A stretch of DNA of 64,000 nt, taken from positions 62,001 to 126,000 of the forward strand of contig CALRJY020000012.1 in assembly GCA_943367715.1 (NCBI GenBank). Reading direction: 5' to 3'. This stretch comes from JAEYXS01 sp943367715 (GTDB lineage Bacteria > Verrucomicrobiota > Verrucomicrobiia > Limisphaerales > JAEYXS01). Every line of letters starts with the position of its first letter. The stretch's first letter is position 1. A model generated the notes under the pieces. The model was given only the letters and a program-made list of their open reading frames with translations. It did no database searches and had not been told where the DNA came from. This document shows, in pieces, positions 40,565-49,809 of this stretch. A program made the translations under genes and the position numbers.

Positions 40565-40591
40565 GCCGATCCAAAAGATCGGCTCTTTTTT
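40565..40591 (+). terminator. Rho-independent terminator
   Basis: GCCGATC-CAAAA-GATCGGC is a perfect 7-bp stem followed by TCTTTTTT, 27 bp after the small exported protein gene. Confidence 0.93.
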
Positions 40592-40667
40592 GCCATAGGA
40601 GATATTCAGCCCGGCGATTTCCTTAGTTCTGCTTGAACTAAAAGTTTTTTGGGCAAGACTCCCGCGC

Positions 40668-42548
40668 GTGGCCATCGCCAGCCATGCTTCTCGCGGATGC
40701 AAAGCGGTCTCCTTAAGGGTCGTTGCTGTACTGCTTTTGCTGGCCTCCTTCCGACTTATCGCCGCCTCGTCCCCTGCGCTGGACAAAGTCACGCTCCAAC
40801 TCAAATGGAAGCACCAGTTCCAGTTCGCGGGCTATTACGCCGCCGTGGAACAAGGCTACTACGAAGAAGCGGGATTGCAGGTGGAGCTGAAAGAAGCGCA
40901 GCCAGGACATGATCCCGTGGAAGCAGTGTTAAAGGGTGAAGCCGAGTTCGGCGTGGGCACCTCGGAACTGATGCTGCTGCGCGCCAAAGGCAAACCGGTC
41001 GTGGTCCTCGCCGCCATCTACCAACACTCCCCACTGGTGCTCGTGGCCCGGCGAACCGACAAGATCAGCGACCTTCACGATCTCGTAGGCAACCCCATCA
41101 TGATTGAACCGCAATCCGCCGAGCTCTTCGCCTATTTCAAAGCCGAAGGCGTGGACCCGCGCAATCTGAAGATCGAGCACCACACTTTTGAAGTGGAGGA
41201 CATCATCAAAGGCAAGGTCGCTGCGATGTCCGCTTACAGCACGGATGAACCGTTCCTCATCGAGAAGGCGGGCATGGAGGCCATGACGTTCACTCCGCGT
41301 TCAGGGGGCATTGATTTCTATGGCGACAATCTGTTCACCACCGAAGCGCAGATCGCGCAGCATCCTGTGCGCGTCAAAGCCTTTCGGGCAGCCAGTCTGA
41401 AAGGCTGGGAATATGCCATGGCCCATCCGCGCGAGATCGTGGAACTGATCCTCAACAAATACGGTAATAGAAAGAGTCTGGAACATCTCACCTACGAAGC
41501 TGAACACACGCGGCAACTCATGCACACGGACTTGGTGGAAGTCGGCCACATGAATCCCGGACGCTGGCGGCACATCGCAGACACCTACGCCGAGTTTGGC
41601 ATGATCCCCCGGGAGTTTGAATTTGCCAGCTTCATGTACGAGCCGAATCCGCAACCGAACCTGCGCTGGGTCTATTGGGTCATCGGCGGCGCGATCGCGG
41701 TCACCTTGACGGCCCTTGGCTGGATGCTTCCCCTTTATCGCCTGAACCGCAGCCTGCGTCATGAGATCACTGAGCGTCGGAAGGTCGAAGCGGAATTGCG
41801 CTGTGCCAAGGATGCTGCCGAGGCAGCTGATGCCGCCAAAAGCCACTACCTCGCCATCATGGCCCACGAAGTCCGCACCCCCCTTGCGGGCATCGTGATG
41901 ATGATGCAAAACCTGGGCATGGAGAAACTGGACCCGGCCTATCGGGCTGATCTAAGACTTGTCGAGAACTCTGCGGAAAGCCTGCTCAAGCTGGTGGGTG
42001 ATACGCTGGAATATTCCAAACTGGAAGCCGGTCGCCTGGAGTTGGAACACCTTCCTTTCGGTCCGCGTCATTTGCTGGAAGAAGTGTGCCACCTCTTCCG
42101 TCCCTCGGCCCAGACCAAGGGACTGGCACTGCGCATCGTCACGGCGCAGGGCATACCCGGGATGGTGCTGGGTGATCCGGGCCGCGTGCGCCAGATACTC
42201 AATAATCTCGTAAGCAACGCCATCAAGTTCACCCGCGCGGGACATGTCGAACTACGGGTTGAGATGCGTCACCTGCCCGGTCCGGCAGCCGCGGATGGCC
42301 TCAGAAAACAGATCTTGATCTTTCACGTCACCGACACTGGGGAAGGCATCACGCCCGAAACGCAAGCCAAGTTGTTTCAACCTTATACCCAGGCCGATCC
42401 CTCCATCGCCCGCAAACACGGCGGCAGCGGCCTAGGCCTCTCCATCTGCAAGCGTCTGGCCAATTTGCTCGGGGGCGATATCACCCTGCAAAGCACCATG
42501 GGCAAAGGCTCGACCTTTACCGTGGAGGTGATCGTGGAAGCTGCCTGA
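40668..42548 (+). CDS. Sensor histidine kinase with NMT1/THI5-like periplasmic sensor
   Basis: This 626-residue protein uses a GTG start at 40668. After an N-terminal hydrophobic segment, residues about 38-330 are a periplasmic substrate-binding domain of the NMT1/THI5-like type (VTLQLKWKHQFQFAGYYAA, EFGVGTSELML). A transmembrane helix (about 336-358) leads through a linker coiled coil to HisKA with the phospho-acceptor histidine in MAHEVRTPLAGI (about 400), then HATPase_c with NLVSNAIKFT, DTGEGI and GGSGLGLSIC. It probably senses a small metabolite. No response regulator or receiver domain is present, so its partner is encoded elsewhere. It is convergent with the beta-propeller gene, only 13 bp away. 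Confidence 0.9.
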   Translation: MAIASHASRGCKAVSLRVVAVLLLLASFRLIAASSPALDKVTLQLKWKHQFQFAGYYAAVEQGYYEEAGLQVELKEAQPGHDPVEAVLKGEAEFGVGTSELMLLRAKGKPVVVLAAIYQHSPLVLVARRTDKISDLHDLVGNPIMIEPQSAELFAYFKAEGVDPRNLKIEHHTFEVEDIIKGKVAAMSAYSTDEPFLIEKAGMEAMTFTPRSGGIDFYGDNLFTTEAQIAQHPVRVKAFRAASLKGWEYAMAHPREIVELILNKYGNRKSLEHLTYEAEHTRQLMHTDLVEVGHMNPGRWRHIADTYAEFGMIPREFEFASFMYEPNPQPNLRWVYWVIGGAIAVTLTALGWMLPLYRLNRSLRHEITERRKVEAELRCAKDAAEAADAAKSHYLAIMAHEVRTPLAGIVMMMQNLGMEKLDPAYRADLRLVENSAESLLKLVGDTLEYSKLEAGRLELEHLPFGPRHLLEEVCHLFRPSAQTKGLALRIVTAQGIPGMVLGDPGRVRQILNNLVSNAIKFTRAGHVELRVEMRHLPGPAAADGLRKQILIFHVTDTGEGITPETQAKLFQPYTQADPSIARKHGGSGLGLSICKRLANLLGGDITLQSTMGKGSTFTVEVIVEAA

Positions 42549-42561
42549 AAATCCGGGCGGC

Positions 42562-44973
42562 TTACTTGGCGATGATGGTGAACGTCCTCGCCGCCGAGGT
42601 ATCCACGCCACCATTTGCCGTGCCGCCAGTGTCCTTTGCCACGATGATGAGAACCGCCTGCCCTTTCACGCCTTTCTTGGGCGTGAAGGTAAGGTTGCCA
42701 AACGACGTCATCGCTGGCTGAGCTGTAAACATCGTCGGGTTGTCGTTAGTGACGTGGAATAAGACAGCTTGTGACACTTCATTGGCCGGACCGGCGGAGA
42801 TGCTTGTGGCCAATCCGGTGAGAGTGGTCGCATTGGCATTCTTAGGCAGTGTATACGAGGAGCTGCTCAGCGCAAATGAAGGCGCGTCATTCACGGCAAT
42901 CACGCTCATTCTCACTTCAGTTGAAGTAGCGGAAACGAGATTTCCGTCATAGGCGCTGATGGCATATCCGGGGAGAAATCCGCCAAACACGTTGGTGGAT
43001 GGTCGCCAGACCAATGATTCACCCGGCATTACCAATGTCACACCAGGCACCACCGACAGTCCCCCTTTGGTCAGGGTGCCGCCATCAACACGCTGGACCA
43101 GAATAGTCAGGGCATCTCCATCCACATCGGTTGCCTGCAAGCCCGCCACCAACATGTCGAAGGTTAAAGTGTAGGAATTGTCTTCCAGCGGCTGACCAAC
43201 GATAGTTCCCGCAGGCACGACCGGCGCATCGTTCACCGGTGCCACGTTAAGTTGAACCGCCTCGGGTGCCGAGGTGGCAAAGCTATCCGTCAGCACAAAG
43301 GAAAAGCTGTCAGATCCATTAAAATTCAGCGTGGGCGAGTAAACGATATCAGCGCCAGAGAGGCTCAGACTGCCATTAGCCGGCAAAGTGCTCACAGTCG
43401 CCGAAAAAGCATCCCCTTCACGGTCATAGCCAGACAAAGAGATGGTCGCGGAACCATCTTCGGACAGATTTGCTGAGGCAGGGTAAGCGATGGGTGCGGT
43501 GTTATGATAATATTTCAAGGCGAGGATATCCGTTTGCGGGGATGGCCCGGTATAACCTGCCACAAACACACCGCGTGAATCATCTGTCAGAATGCATATC
43601 CCCGTATCAACGATGTTCGAGCCACCGCTGTAGGTCGCTTTCCAGAGAACTTCCCCCGTTCTTGCGTATGAGATCGTCAGGGCATCATAGGGATAGGTCG
43701 TATTAGGTCCTGAGTTGCCACGCCCTGTGACAAAGGCATTCCCCTGCCCATCCAACGCCATATCCCACACTTCATCCGAACTGCTGCCCGCACCTTGATA
43801 AATGCGAACCCCTTGGCCGAAACCAACATCAGGCCATTCTGCCGAGGGATTGCCTTGAGGATCCAATTTCCAAGTCGCGAAGTCGAAATTGGAAGGAAAC
43901 CGGCTGGCAGAACCACTGACATGCGTGTTGCCTTGCGCATCAATCTTCAATGCGCGAGCCGTGTCCACCCGGGCATTGGCATCGTAACGCCTGACGCCTG
44001 CCCCTTGCCCTACATCAAGCCATGCCGCCGACGGGCTACCGTCTGGTTGCAGACGCCAGAGCAAATAATCGGTGCCGACACCAGCGCCCGGGGTATTTCC
44101 CAAAGCGACCACCTCACCGTCCGGTGCCAGCGCGATATCGACAATTGTATCGTTCCCAGCGATCGGTCCGGCATAAAAATTCGTCCACACACCCGCCCCG
44201 TTCGAAGCCAATTTCGTGACCGTCATTTCGTAATCGACGTGTGTCATGTAATGATTCTGCCTTCCCACGACATACACACTCTGGTCTGGAGCCACAACGA
44301 AAGACTGCGCCTCCAAGGGCAAACGCCGCACCCCTACTCCGCTCCCCGTATTGGGCCAAGCAGAAGACAATGTGCCGTTTGGTTCGTAGAGATAAATAAA
44401 TCCATAGAACAAACCGGAGGAAGGCATCACAGAACGTGCCAGCAAATAGATTCGACCAGAAGACGCCACATGAATTTTCAAGGCCGAATCGAAACTCACA
44501 GGGGTCAACCGGATGACCATCGCCAAGTTGCCGTTGGCATCATACTTCAGCACGCACGCATCATCATCGGGAGCAGTGAATGCATTGCCCGATTTTCCCA
44601 ACGTCCCCGCCACATAAAGATTTCCAGCCGCATCGGTGGTCATGGCCGCCACAGTATCGCGATCATTTCCTATCCCATTATAGCGCCTAACGCCTACACC
44701 ATATCCGACATCTGCCCATGTGCTGGAAAGATTTCCGTCGGGGCCATACTTCATTACGAGGATGTCGAGATTGCTCGTCTCGGTGAAAGCATATCCTCCC
44801 ACAAAAAAATTCCCGGCGTTATCACGCGTAACCGCAGTTGGTCGGTCCTCCCTTAGAGTTCCTCCATCATACACATTGGTCCACAAGGTGCCTTGCTGGG
44901 CAGATGCGTTGGAAATCGTGCTGATAACCCCTATCGCAACTGCGATGACCCCGAAAAATCTCCGGTAATTCAT
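42562..44973 (-). CDS. Secreted beta-propeller and Ig-like/cadherin-type repeat protein
   Basis: This 803-residue protein has a signal peptide (1-26, ...ISNASAQ). Residues about 30-500 contain seven or more propeller-type repeats of the form AGNFFVGGYxxxxxxDILVMKYxPDGNLSSxWxDVGxGxGVRRY, like SBBP repeats. Residues about 505-800 carry tandem Ig-like/VCBS-cadherin domains, with NTAPIAYPASANLSEDGSATI, APVNDAPVVPAGT and VNDAPSFALSSSSY. It is likely extracellular or outer-membrane attached. No sorting signal or transmembrane anchor is evident at the C-terminus (ends ...ARTFTIIAK). Function is unknown; adhesion or a structural role is usual for such proteins. Confidence 0.85.
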   Translation of the reverse strand: MNYRRFFGVIAVAIGVISTISNASAQQGTLWTNVYDGGTLREDRPTAVTRDNAGNFFVGGYAFTETSNLDILVMKYGPDGNLSSTWADVGYGVGVRRYNGIGNDRDTVAAMTTDAAGNLYVAGTLGKSGNAFTAPDDDACVLKYDANGNLAMVIRLTPVSFDSALKIHVASSGRIYLLARSVMPSSGLFYGFIYLYEPNGTLSSAWPNTGSGVGVRRLPLEAQSFVVAPDQSVYVVGRQNHYMTHVDYEMTVTKLASNGAGVWTNFYAGPIAGNDTIVDIALAPDGEVVALGNTPGAGVGTDYLLWRLQPDGSPSAAWLDVGQGAGVRRYDANARVDTARALKIDAQGNTHVSGSASRFPSNFDFATWKLDPQGNPSAEWPDVGFGQGVRIYQGAGSSSDEVWDMALDGQGNAFVTGRGNSGPNTTYPYDALTISYARTGEVLWKATYSGGSNIVDTGICILTDDSRGVFVAGYTGPSPQTDILALKYYHNTAPIAYPASANLSEDGSATISLSGYDREGDAFSATVSTLPANGSLSLSGADIVYSPTLNFNGSDSFSFVLTDSFATSAPEAVQLNVAPVNDAPVVPAGTIVGQPLEDNSYTLTFDMLVAGLQATDVDGDALTILVQRVDGGTLTKGGLSVVPGVTLVMPGESLVWRPSTNVFGGFLPGYAISAYDGNLVSATSTEVRMSVIAVNDAPSFALSSSSYTLPKNANATTLTGLATSISAGPANEVSQAVLFHVTNDNPTMFTAQPAMTSFGNLTFTPKKGVKGQAVLIIVAKDTGGTANGGVDTSAARTFTIIAK

Positions 44974-45114
44974 ATTACATTTTTTGGATTTTCCTACCTC
45001 CTGCCCAACTTAAAGCACGAACAAATCGGGGAGAACGTGAAGAGAATACCAAAGAAACATGAAAACACAATCCGGCCAAAAGGCCTTACTGCAGAACAAA
45101 AAGTGAGCCGGATC

Positions 45115-45519
45115 CTACTGCTTCACCTCATCACCCATCGCCACAGTTCCGGTGATGATATCCGCGGCGAAATTGGAGTTTCGGGAATGAGCGGAAACCT
45201 TGATTTCAGCCACTTTGTTGCCCGCGCGATATACGCCCAGACGCTGTTCCGGCGCGGGCACACGGCCAAAACCGAAGTCCACCACCACGTAGCGCAAGCT
45301 GTCATTCACCATCACCACTTTTCCGGCCATGTCATGAGAAGGAGCCACGTCGGGCTTGCCGTCATCCTTTGGTTTACGTGGAGCTTTTTCTTTGGGCGGA
45401 GGGGAACTCTTGGTCACGGTCGCTTGATCGACAAACGGATTCTTTTCCTCCTTCGGTTTGGACGCACAACCAAACGACAACATGACCGCCATCAATACAG
45501 CTACCCAAGTGAAACGCAT
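45115..45519 (-). CDS. Lipoprotein (134 aa)
   Basis: MRFTWVAVLMAVMLSFGCASK is a lipoprotein signal peptide with lipobox LSFGC, so the mature protein starts at Cys18. It is followed by a Lys/Pro-rich linker and, from residue about 65, a compact beta-rich domain (GKVVMVNDSLRYVVVDFGFGR, then RLGVYRAGNKVAEIKVS) like a small beta-barrel of the kind found in translation-factor-like or OB-fold lipoproteins. It is probably in the inner leaflet of the outer membrane. Family and function were not recognised. It lies alone between the propeller protein and the TPR gene, all on the same strand. Confidence 0.78.
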   Translation of the reverse strand: MRFTWVAVLMAVMLSFGCASKPKEEKNPFVDQATVTKSSPPPKEKAPRKPKDDGKPDVAPSHDMAGKVVMVNDSLRYVVVDFGFGRVPAPEQRLGVYRAGNKVAEIKVSAHSRNSNFAADIITGTVAMGDEVKQ

Positions 45520-45584
45520 GGAAAGAATAAACGATGCCGGAGCGAATGAGTCAACTGCGGGTTGCCGAGGGGATGAGATTCGTT

Positions 45585-45611
45585 AAAAAGGTGAACCAGT
45601 TAAACGGTTCA
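45585..45611 (-). terminator. Weak terminator after TPR gene
   Basis: On the minus strand TGAACC-N8-GGTTCA forms a 6-bp stem followed by CCTTTTTAAC, a few bases past the stop at 45620. Confidence 0.5.
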
Positions 45612-45619
45612 ACAGTTTC

Positions 45620-46423
45620 CTACTTCTTCAGCTTGCCCTGGATCGCCCGCCAGCGCTTGTCCCAGTCCAGCCAGTTTTCCTCCCAAGCCTCGCCAGTGAA
45701 GGCTTCCCGGGCTTTGGGCAGTAACACCTCGTATTCCTTGGCCGCCTTTTGCAGCGCCTTGGTGTCCTTCCATTCGAGGTAAGCCTCCATCAGTTCGAGG
45801 TGATTATCCGGATACTCGGGGCTCAATTCCACACAGCGTTGCAGGTGCACGCGGGACTTCGACTTGCTGCCGATGCTCGTCGGCCAGCCCGGGGCATCCA
45901 GATAGATGAGCCCCAGGCACCGGTCAGCTCCCGAGTAATGGACCTTGTTATCCAATTCGGCGGAGCGTTTGAAAACCACTTCCATTTCCCGGACAATGGG
46001 CAAGGCACCCAACGACTTGGTGCGGGCCAGCTGACCCAGATTCATGCCCAGATAGTAATGGCCGATGGCATGCTTGGGATTACGGGCCAGCAACCCCCGG
46101 CAAATGTCGATGCCCTCCAAGGCGAGCTTTTCGCGGGCATCATCGTTTTTGGCGAATTCCGCCAGATCAAAGCAGGCTTTCCCGTAGTGCCAGACAGCCT
46201 CGTCGTTTTTGGAGTTAGCCATGAAAGCTTCCCGGGCAGCTTGATAGGCCTTTTCCGCCCGTAACTGAAAGACGTTGGCGGTGTTATCAGCTAGTATGCT
46301 TCCCCCAAACAGCAGGCCACTGAGCAAAACCAGCCAAAAGCTGGTCTTAAAACCGGCCAACCGTTTCTTTTTCTTATGAAAACAACTCACGATCAGCAGG
46401 TTATAAATAGTGGTTGCACACAT
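45620..46423 (-). CDS. TPR-like repeat protein with signal or membrane anchor
   Basis: About 267 residues if started at ATG 46423. There is no clear ribosome-binding site; a GTG at about 46390 is an alternative. The frame is open much further upstream, but that part is antisense to hpnH and is rejected. After KKKKRLAGFKT comes a hydrophobic segment FWLVLLSGLLFGGSILA, then helical repeats: AEKAYQAAREAFMANSKNDEAVWHYGKACFDLAEFA, ICRGLLARNPKHAIGHYYLGMNLGQLA, a segment with LGLIYLDAPGWP, and HLQRCVELSPEYPDNHLELMEAYLEW (all split in text). These are TPR/Sel1-like. It is likely exported or periplasmic. It is divergent from the lipoprotein-hpnH operon, so it may share regulation with it. Confidence 0.8.
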   Translation of the reverse strand: MCATTIYNLLIVSCFHKKKKRLAGFKTSFWLVLLSGLLFGGSILADNTANVFQLRAEKAYQAAREAFMANSKNDEAVWHYGKACFDLAEFAKNDDAREKLALEGIDICRGLLARNPKHAIGHYYLGMNLGQLARTKSLGALPIVREMEVVFKRSAELDNKVHYSGADRCLGLIYLDAPGWPTSIGSKSKSRVHLQRCVELSPEYPDNHLELMEAYLEWKDTKALQKAAKEYEVLLPKAREAFTGEAWEENWLDWDKRWRAIQGKLKK

Positions 46424-46447
46424 GTCGATGCCATCTATACTACGCCA

Positions 46448-46687
46448 ATGCAGAAAAAATGGAACTGCTGGCTTTTGTTGAGTCTCAGCCTGCTGGCCCT
46501 CGTGGGCACTGGCTGTGGCGGTATTAATGCCACCCGGACCATCTCGCCTGCTACGTTCTTGTTGCCTGGTCTGTTGCACAATACACGTCCGGCACAGGAA
46601 ACTCCGTCCCTGACGGAACCCCTTCCGGCAGAGACACCTGCTCCTAATAAATTCGAGCCGGTGTTGCTGGCCGATGCTCAGTTTTAA
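46448..46687 (+). CDS. Small lipoprotein preceding hpnH
   Basis: This 79-residue protein starts at ATG 46448 (MQKKWNCWLLLSLSLLALVG). The signal peptide ends in a lipobox LVGTGC, so Cys22 would be lipidated. The mature part is short, Thr/Pro rich and low in order (PAQETPSLTEPLPAETPAPN). The stop is 3 bp before the ATG of hpnH, so the two are cotranscribed. A lipoprotein directly ahead of a hopanoid enzyme suggests a role in lipid transport or membrane organisation, but the sequence gives no more. Confidence 0.65.
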   Translation: MQKKWNCWLLLSLSLLALVGTGCGGINATRTISPATFLLPGLLHNTRPAQETPSLTEPLPAETPAPNKFEPVLLADAQF

Positions 46688-46690
46688 ACT

Positions 46691-48124
46691 ATGCGTTTCC
46701 CTCTGGCTCTGACGGTCAAGATAGCCCGTCATATCATTAAGCACAAAATCGCCCGCACACCTAAATTTGCCATGGTGTTGCAGCTCGAACCGTTGCACAC
46801 CTGTAATTTGACGTGCACGGGCTGCGGTCGTATTCGCGAATACTCCACCAGCCTCAAGGACATGGTGCCGCTCGAGCAATGCCTCGCCGCTGCGGTCGAG
46901 TGCGATGCCCCCATGGTCTCCATCTGCGGCGGTGAACCGCTGATCTATCCGAAGATCGAGGAATTGATCGTCGGTCTGCGCGATCAGGGTCGTATCATTT
47001 ACGTCTGCACGAACGGCGTGTTCATGCGCAAAAAGATGCGTGATTACATGGCCGCTCACTTCTCTCCCGAGATGGAGCTCAAGTTGCAGGAACTGGTCAA
47101 AGCTGAACTCGTCACCGAGAAGGAAGCCGAGCAGGTCCGCAAATCCGACGCTGCGGCCAAGGCCAAGGTGGTCATCAAGCCTTCGAAATGGATGTATTGG
47201 AACGTGCACGTGGACGGTCTGGAATACACCCACGATCTCATCGTCGAACGCGAAGGCGTGTTCAAGGAATGCATCGCGGCCATCAAGATGGCCAAGGTGC
47301 TCGGCTACCAAGTCGCCACGAACACGACGGTTTACAAGGAGACCGAAGTTCAAGAGCTGGAAGATATGTTCAAGTATCTTTCCTACCTGAACGTCGATGG
47401 TCACACGATTTCGCCGGGTTACGACTACGATGCCGCCAAGAAAGACATGGTGAAGCGCCGCGGTTATGATCCGAAAGAGTTCTTCCTCACCCGCGATCTG
47501 ACGCGCAAGAAGTTCAAAGACATCCAGAAGTGGGGCGAGATGTTCACCATCTTCGGCACGCCGGTGTATCAGGAATTCCTCGCGGGCAAACGCGAGCTGA
47601 CCTGCACCGCCTGGGCGATCCCGACCTACAACGTGAAGGGCTGGAAGGCCCCCTGCTATCTCATGACGGATGGTCACTATGCTGGCTATCAGGAGATGCT
47701 GGGCACGGTGAACTGGGAGAAGTATGGCGTGGTGGACGGTGTGGCCCGCGACCCGCGTTGCGAGAACTGCATGGTGCATTGCGGTTACGATCCGAGCGGC
47801 GCGCTGAGCAACAAGCCGCGCGATACGTGGATCAACATGAAGTACAATTTCGGCGCGAAGCCGGCCCCCTACACCGAAGGCTACAAGGTGCAGGCGTTCA
47901 ACGGTGTGTCCATCGGCAAGGGCCATCTGGCCGAAGCGAAGGCGGCTGTGAACAAGGAATTCGCCGGTGCGAAGTCGTCCTTCGCCCGAGGCGGTAACGA
48001 CATTCCTCATGAGCATTCGCATTCGCACGATGAAGCCCCGAGCGCGGGTGGCGGTTGTGGCTCAGGTGACAGCTCCCAACGGGATGATCTGCTGAAGAAG
48101 ATCGCCGAAGCGAAGGACAAGTAA
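46691..48124 (+). CDS. hpnH: Adenosyl-hopene transferase HpnH (radical SAM)
   Basis: This 477-residue radical SAM enzyme adds an adenosyl group from SAM to the hopanoid diploptene, the first step to bacteriohopanepolyols. The iron-sulphur cluster motif is CNLTCTGC (about 38-45), in the family opening RFPLALTVKIARHIIKHK and LQLEPLHTCNLTC. It is clearly longer than typical HpnH (about 330-390). The extra length is a helical insertion about residues 115-160 (SPEMELKLQELVKAE...) and a C-terminal tail, PHEHSHSHDEAPSAGGGCGS, rich in His and Cys, that may bind metal. It is downstream of a lipoprotein gene and is followed by a terminator. With hpnJ it indicates extended hopanoids. Confidence 0.9.
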   Translation: MRFPLALTVKIARHIIKHKIARTPKFAMVLQLEPLHTCNLTCTGCGRIREYSTSLKDMVPLEQCLAAAVECDAPMVSICGGEPLIYPKIEELIVGLRDQGRIIYVCTNGVFMRKKMRDYMAAHFSPEMELKLQELVKAELVTEKEAEQVRKSDAAAKAKVVIKPSKWMYWNVHVDGLEYTHDLIVEREGVFKECIAAIKMAKVLGYQVATNTTVYKETEVQELEDMFKYLSYLNVDGHTISPGYDYDAAKKDMVKRRGYDPKEFFLTRDLTRKKFKDIQKWGEMFTIFGTPVYQEFLAGKRELTCTAWAIPTYNVKGWKAPCYLMTDGHYAGYQEMLGTVNWEKYGVVDGVARDPRCENCMVHCGYDPSGALSNKPRDTWINMKYNFGAKPAPYTEGYKVQAFNGVSIGKGHLAEAKAAVNKEFAGAKSSFARGGNDIPHEHSHSHDEAPSAGGGCGSGDSSQRDDLLKKIAEAKDK

Positions 48125-48160
48125 GCGACTCCGCTGTCACAATCGACAGATATTTGTAAC

Positions 48161-48197
48161 ACGGACTCACAAGTAAACCCTTGTGGGTCCGTTTTTG
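48161..48197 (+). terminator. Rho-independent terminator after hpnH
   Basis: ACGGACTCACAAG and CTTGTGGGTCCGT form a 13-bp stem with one wobble and a 6-nt loop, followed by TTTTTG. It separates hpnH from hpnJ. Confidence 0.9.
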
Positions 48198-48253
48198 CGT
48201 TTAGTATATTTCAGGCATAGAGTTTGGCCCATGGTTGATGAAATGACTCCTGT

Positions 48254-49720
48254 ATGAGCGCCCTGTTTCTTTCACCTCCTTCGTTCGATGGCTTTGATGG
48301 CGGCGCCGGTTCGCGCTACCAGGCGCGGCGCGAGATCACCAGCTATTGGTATCCCACGTGGTTGGCGCAACCCGCTGCGATGGTGCCTGGCTCCAAGCTG
48401 CTGGACTGTCCGCCGCATAGCATCGGATTGGAAGAATGCCTCCGCATCGCCAAGGATTACGATCACGTCATCATCAACACCTCCACGCCTTCGTACAAGA
48501 ACGACAGCAAGGTGGCGGAAGCGATCAAGAACCAGAAGCCCAGCACGACCATCGGGTTCGTAGGCGCCCACGCGATGGTGTTGCCGACGGAAACACTCAA
48601 AGGGTCATGGGCCATTGATTGGGTGGCGCGGAAGGAATTTGACTACACCTGCAAGGAAGTCGCGGAAGGTCGCGAGCTCTCCACCGTGGCGGGCATCTCG
48701 TACAAGGACAAGGAAGGCAAGATCAAGCACAACCCCGAACGCGAGTTGATCCCGAACATGGATGCGCTGCCTTGGGTGGCGGACGTTTACAAGCGCGACT
48801 TGCAGATTGAGAAATATTTCATTGGTTACCTGCAGCACCCTTACATCTCCATGTACACGGGCCGCGGTTGTCCGGCGCAGTGCACCTTCTGCCTCTGGCC
48901 CCAGACCATTGGTGGACACAAGTATCGTGTGCGCAGCGCGCAGAATGTGGCGGATGAGATGGCCTACATGAAGGATCTCTTCCCGCAGGTGAAGGAGTTC
49001 TTCTTCGATGACGACACCTTCACAGCCAACCTGCCGCGCGCGCGTGAGATCGCCAAGAAGCTGGGCAAGCTCGGCGTGAACTGGAGCTGCAACAGCCGCG
49101 CCAACTTGGATTACGATACCATCAAGAGTTTCAAGGATAACGGCCTGCGCCTCTTCCTCGTCGGCTACGAATCCGGCAACGATGATATCCTCAAGACGAT
49201 CAAGAAAGGTGTCACCACGGATGAGATGCGGCGCTTCACCAAGGCCTGCCATCAGGCGGGCGTCGTGATCCACGGCACATTCATTCTCGGTTTGCCCGTG
49301 GAGACGCGGCAGACGATCGAAACCACCATCAATTTCGCCAAAGAGCTGGACGTGTTCAGCCTGCAAGTCTCGCTCGCAGCGCCCTACCCCGGCACCGAGC
49401 TTTACGAGATGGCCAAGATGAACAGTTGGTTCGTCAAAAAGGACAAGACCGATCTGGTTGAGGCGGACGGCTTTCAGCAAAGCACGCTGGAGTATCCCGA
49501 GCTGAGCAAAGAAAAGATTTTTGAAGCGCTCGAGGAGTTCTACGAACGCTACTATTTCAATCGTTACGGTAAACTGCTCATCCCGCGCAAGCCCTCCTGG
49601 CGCATCTTCAAGACGATGCTGGAAGACAAGGAAGTGTTCAAACGGCGGATGCGTGAAGGCGCCGAGTTCTTCAAGAGCTTGGCCCAGCGCCGCGAGGAAA
49701 TGGCTCCGGCCAAGTCCTAG
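48254..49720 (+). CDS. hpnJ: Hopanoid biosynthesis radical SAM protein HpnJ
   Basis: This 488-residue protein has an N-terminal cobalamin-binding-like domain (about 1-190, opening SALFLSPPSFDGFDGGAGSR) followed by a radical SAM domain with cluster motif CPAQCTFC in GRGCPAQCTFCLWPQT (about 209-222). HpnJ is linked in other bacteria to forming the cyclitol ether head group of bacteriohopanetetrol from its glucosamine form. The C-terminal ~110 residues carry the family's helical region (EKIFEALEEFYERYYFN). It sits 130 bp after hpnH behind a terminator, on the same strand, and presumably acts on the product of the same pathway at the membrane. Confidence 0.9.
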   Translation: MSALFLSPPSFDGFDGGAGSRYQARREITSYWYPTWLAQPAAMVPGSKLLDCPPHSIGLEECLRIAKDYDHVIINTSTPSYKNDSKVAEAIKNQKPSTTIGFVGAHAMVLPTETLKGSWAIDWVARKEFDYTCKEVAEGRELSTVAGISYKDKEGKIKHNPERELIPNMDALPWVADVYKRDLQIEKYFIGYLQHPYISMYTGRGCPAQCTFCLWPQTIGGHKYRVRSAQNVADEMAYMKDLFPQVKEFFFDDDTFTANLPRAREIAKKLGKLGVNWSCNSRANLDYDTIKSFKDNGLRLFLVGYESGNDDILKTIKKGVTTDEMRRFTKACHQAGVVIHGTFILGLPVETRQTIETTINFAKELDVFSLQVSLAAPYPGTELYEMAKMNSWFVKKDKTDLVEADGFQQSTLEYPELSKEKIFEALEEFYERYYFNRYGKLLIPRKPSWRIFKTMLEDKEVFKRRMREGAEFFKSLAQRREEMAPAKS

Positions 49721-49809
49721 GCTCACGAGTGCTTACTTTTTGTTTCCAGGCACGAAACTTCGTTGGCCTTGGCGTGGTTTCACGCTAGAGTAATGGCAAC
49801 GGATTCGCC

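Noticed and set aside
43795..44856. 353-codon plus-strand open frame over the beta-propeller gene
   Set aside because: It is antisense to a protein with a signal peptide and regular repeats; its own translation looks random.
46424..48028. Upstream extension of the TPR gene frame to 802 codons
   Set aside because: The extension is fully antisense to hpnH and the small lipoprotein; only the C-terminal ~267 residues show TPR character.
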